From Ruminococcus sp. (GTDB lineage Bacteria > Bacillota > Clostridia > Oscillospirales > Ruminococcaceae), in contig JAIDTI010000029.1 in assembly GCA_029060755.1 (NCBI GenBank), forward strand, positions 1 to 34,175: a stretch of DNA of 34,175 bases, read 5' to 3'. A program made the translations under genes and the position numbers. Position 1 is the stretch's first letter; each line of letters starts with the position of its first letter. Positions 32,629 through 34,175 of the stretch are shown here, in pieces. Below the pieces are notes generated by a model. That model had not been told where the DNA came from, did not search any database, and was given only the letters and a program-made list of their open reading frames with translations.

Positions 32629-33396
32629 TTATGTTGATGCAACAAGAATACGTCCTGTACCTCTGTAGACGTTCACAAGTCCTTCGCCTGATACAGCAGA
32701 GCCGATAAGTCCTTTCATGGAGCGTTCTACAGTAAAATTAAGACTGCCAGACCATGCAATCGCCATATTGCCGTCGATTTTTACCGTATCATTGTTAAGG
32801 TCGATTGTGATGAGTTCATTTCGTGGAACACGGGATTCAAGTGCGACAATGCCTTTGCCTGAAATCATGGTATTGAAAAGTCCCTCACTGCCAGCTATTG
32901 CACTGCTGAGGTTGTTTCTTGCAACGACACGCAAATCAGCTGTTGTCTCGCAACTGAGGAACAAGCCGTCATCAATAACCATACTACCGCCCCACTCTGC
33001 CAAATCTTCAAGGAGTATGAATTTCCACGTAGGTTCAAGAATGAGTACGCCCTCACCCGAATACTTCGGCTTTACAGCTGATTCGCCCGTGACTTTTGAG
33101 CCGATAAGACCTTTCATAAATCCGCCCACACCGCCTGTATTTGCATCACTTACCACGTTTCCTAACATCATCTGCATTGCGCCTGCTTGTATGATTACGC
33201 TGTGCTGTGCATCAAGAGACACTAACACCTGCTTTTTCCTGATACCCTGTTTTGCACGGAAATAAGCATCAGACGGACTTATCGCACTGTAACCCGAAAG
33301 TCTGTTGTATTCAAGAATACTGTAACAACCCTTGATGTCGGTTATCTGTCGTGACATCAGACTGTCGGACGTGCATAAATCTGTATCAATTGACAT
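32629..33396 (-). CDS. AIM24 family protein
   Basis: This 255-residue soluble protein of the AIM24 family (PF01987) has a beta-rich trimeric fold. Recognisable parts are VIIQAGAMQMMLGNV (about residues 67-81) and the glycine-rich FMKGLIGSKVTGES, echoed later as MKGLIGSAVSGEG. GEGVLILEPTWKFILLE and the terminal GTGRILVAST also fit. Bacterial members have no firmly assigned function; the yeast namesake is a mitochondrial inner-membrane organiser. It follows hpf by 30 bp with an AAGGTGG ribosome binding site, so the two may share a transcript. A hairpin follows the stop codon. Confidence 0.88.
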   Translation of the reverse strand: MSIDTDLCTSDSLMSRQITDIKGCYSILEYNRLSGYSAISPSDAYFRAKQGIRKKQVLVSLDAQHSVIIQAGAMQMMLGNVVSDANTGGVGGFMKGLIGSKVTGESAVKPKYSGEGVLILEPTWKFILLEDLAEWGGSMVIDDGLFLSCETTADLRVVARNNLSSAIAGSEGLFNTMISGKGIVALESRVPRNELITIDLNNDTVKIDGNMAIAWSGSLNFTVERSMKGLIGSAVSGEGLVNVYRGTGRILVAST

Positions 33397-33426
33397 CTAA
33401 AACACCACCTTTATTTCCTGTACAAA

Positions 33427-33954
33427 TCAGTCGTTGTCTGGTTCAAGGAGTGCATAATTTCCATCATCACGCTTGTAAACAACATTTATTTTGCCTGTCT
33501 TTGCATTAAGGAACATAAAGAAAGTATGACTAAGAAGATTCATCTGCAAAATAGCCTCCTCAATATCCATCGGGCGCAGTTTGAACTTCTTTTCCTTGAT
33601 AACTTCATACTGTGAAATATCCTCAACAGGTTCAGCAAATGACTCCTTGAAAGCTGAATCCTTGAGCTTCTTCTCAACTTTTGTCTTATTCTTGCGGATT
33701 TGTCTGATAATCTTGTCTATTGCATCATCAAGTGCAACATTTTTATCAACGGCTGAACGCTCTGCACGGAAAATAATGCTGTTGTATCTTACAGTAAGTT
33801 CGATTACAATCTGATTTTTGAGTTCAGACATGACGATTTTTGCATCAGCATCATCACCGAAAAACTTGCTTAATTTAGAATCGATTTTTGACTCTGCATA
33901 CTCTGTGAAATTCTGCGGTACTTGCATTTTTTTTGCGGAAATAGTTGTTTTCAT
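33427..33954 (-). CDS. hpf: Ribosome hibernation promoting factor, long form
   Basis: This 175-residue protein pairs inactive 70S ribosomes into 100S dimers in slow growth. The N-terminal S30AE domain (about 1-100) binds the decoding region of the 30S subunit: TTISAKKMQVPQNFTEYAE, IELTVRYNSIIFRAE and DDAIDKIIRQIRKNK. A charged linker follows, and then the C-terminal dimerisation domain (about 120-175; FKLRPMDIEEAILQMNLLSH, FFMFLNAKTGKINVVYKRDDGNYALLEP). The two-domain length marks the long HPF of Firmicutes. A full AAAGGAGG site precedes the ATG, and a promoter lies at 34011-34039. A 6-bp hairpin (33974-33979 with 33991-33996) sits in the leader just upstream of the ribosome binding site. Confidence 0.96.
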   Translation of the reverse strand: MKTTISAKKMQVPQNFTEYAESKIDSKLSKFFGDDADAKIVMSELKNQIVIELTVRYNSIIFRAERSAVDKNVALDDAIDKIIRQIRKNKTKVEKKLKDSAFKESFAEPVEDISQYEVIKEKKFKLRPMDIEEAILQMNLLSHTFFMFLNAKTGKINVVYKRDDGNYALLEPDND

Positions 33955-34010
33955 ATTTAATAGTCCTCCTTTAAACTTCCTTAATACAAAGAAGTTACTT
34001 TCATAGTTAT

Positions 34011-34039
34011 ATTATACCATAATAATTCAAATAATACAA
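34011..34039 (-). promoter_or_regulatory. Extended -10 promoter for hpf
   Basis: On the minus strand, TTGTAT (34039-34034), 17 bp, then TATAAT (34016-34011) preceded by TGG. The leader is about 50 nt. No sigma-B or sigma-H-like box was recognised. Confidence 0.75.
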
Positions 34040-34175
34040 GTACATTTTGGCAACTTTGTATAGTTTGTACATTTATAACAGCATATTTTGGTAAAAATAA
34101 CGTGAGTTCGACAGAAAAAATCAGTCAAGTAGGCATAAAAAGCCCTTTGGTATATTAGAAGCAGAACAGACAGAG
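34040..34175. other. Non-coding tail of the window
   Basis: This stretch upstream of the hpf promoter is AT-rich and has no open reading frame, convincing hairpin or RNA gene that I can see. It may be the upstream intergenic part of hpf and the edge of a neighbouring gene. Confidence 0.5.

Overview
The window looks like chromosomal DNA of a low-GC, Gram-positive anaerobe of the Ruminococcus group (Oscillospiraceae/Ruminococcaceae). The main evidence is two secreted proteins ending in type I dockerin modules, one of them with the Ruminococcus-like second half ADVDG..GVTG.DALKIQ. Thr/Glu-rich lipoprotein linkers, strong AAAGGAGG-type ribosome binding sites and clean sigma-A promoters (TTGACA-17-TATAAT, often with an extended -10) agree with this. 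The genus is inferred from protein character, not from a database search. I see no rRNA, tRNA, CRISPR array, transposase or phage gene.

Positions 1-10403 (+) hold a seven-gene operon behind one promoter at 94-122. It encodes a secreted wall-binding transglutaminase-like protein, a lipoprotein, an MBOAT O-acyltransferase, its AlgJ/AlgX-like partner, a dockerin protein, an M16C zinc peptidase and a membrane HExxH protein (DUF3810). The theme is modification of the cell surface and extracellular protein. It converges, with a 41-bp overlap of coding sequence, on a minus-strand operon (13260-10363): a DUF6106 membrane protein, the NAD(P)HX repair enzyme Nnr and a lipoprotein.

Positions 13343-17442 (+) carry pheS and pheT with an unusual small acidic protein gene between them, closed by a terminator. 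A second tight seven-gene operon follows (17446-25195, +). It starts with three cytosolic phosphorelay proteins (receiver-Hpt, receiver-AraC regulator, receiver-histidine kinase). It continues with a large dockerin protein (DUF4874/DUF4832 type), hypoxanthine phosphoribosyltransferase, L-lactate dehydrogenase and a transglutaminase-like lipoprotein, and ends at a bidirectional terminator.

Positions 25194-30006 (-) encode a type IIA topoisomerase pair (ParE-like then ParC-like). The two genes are separated by a 547-bp gap filled by a remarkable element. It has two ~110-bp inverted arms, each with six GTACGCC-type heptamers in exact mirror register, around a core of degenerate direct repeats. 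This is the most novel structure in the window.

Positions 30017-34039 (-) hold a GGGtGRT-family protein with its NifU-like partner, a LUD-domain protein, an AIM24-family protein and the long ribosome hibernation factor HPF. The last ~136 bp (34040-34175) show no gene.
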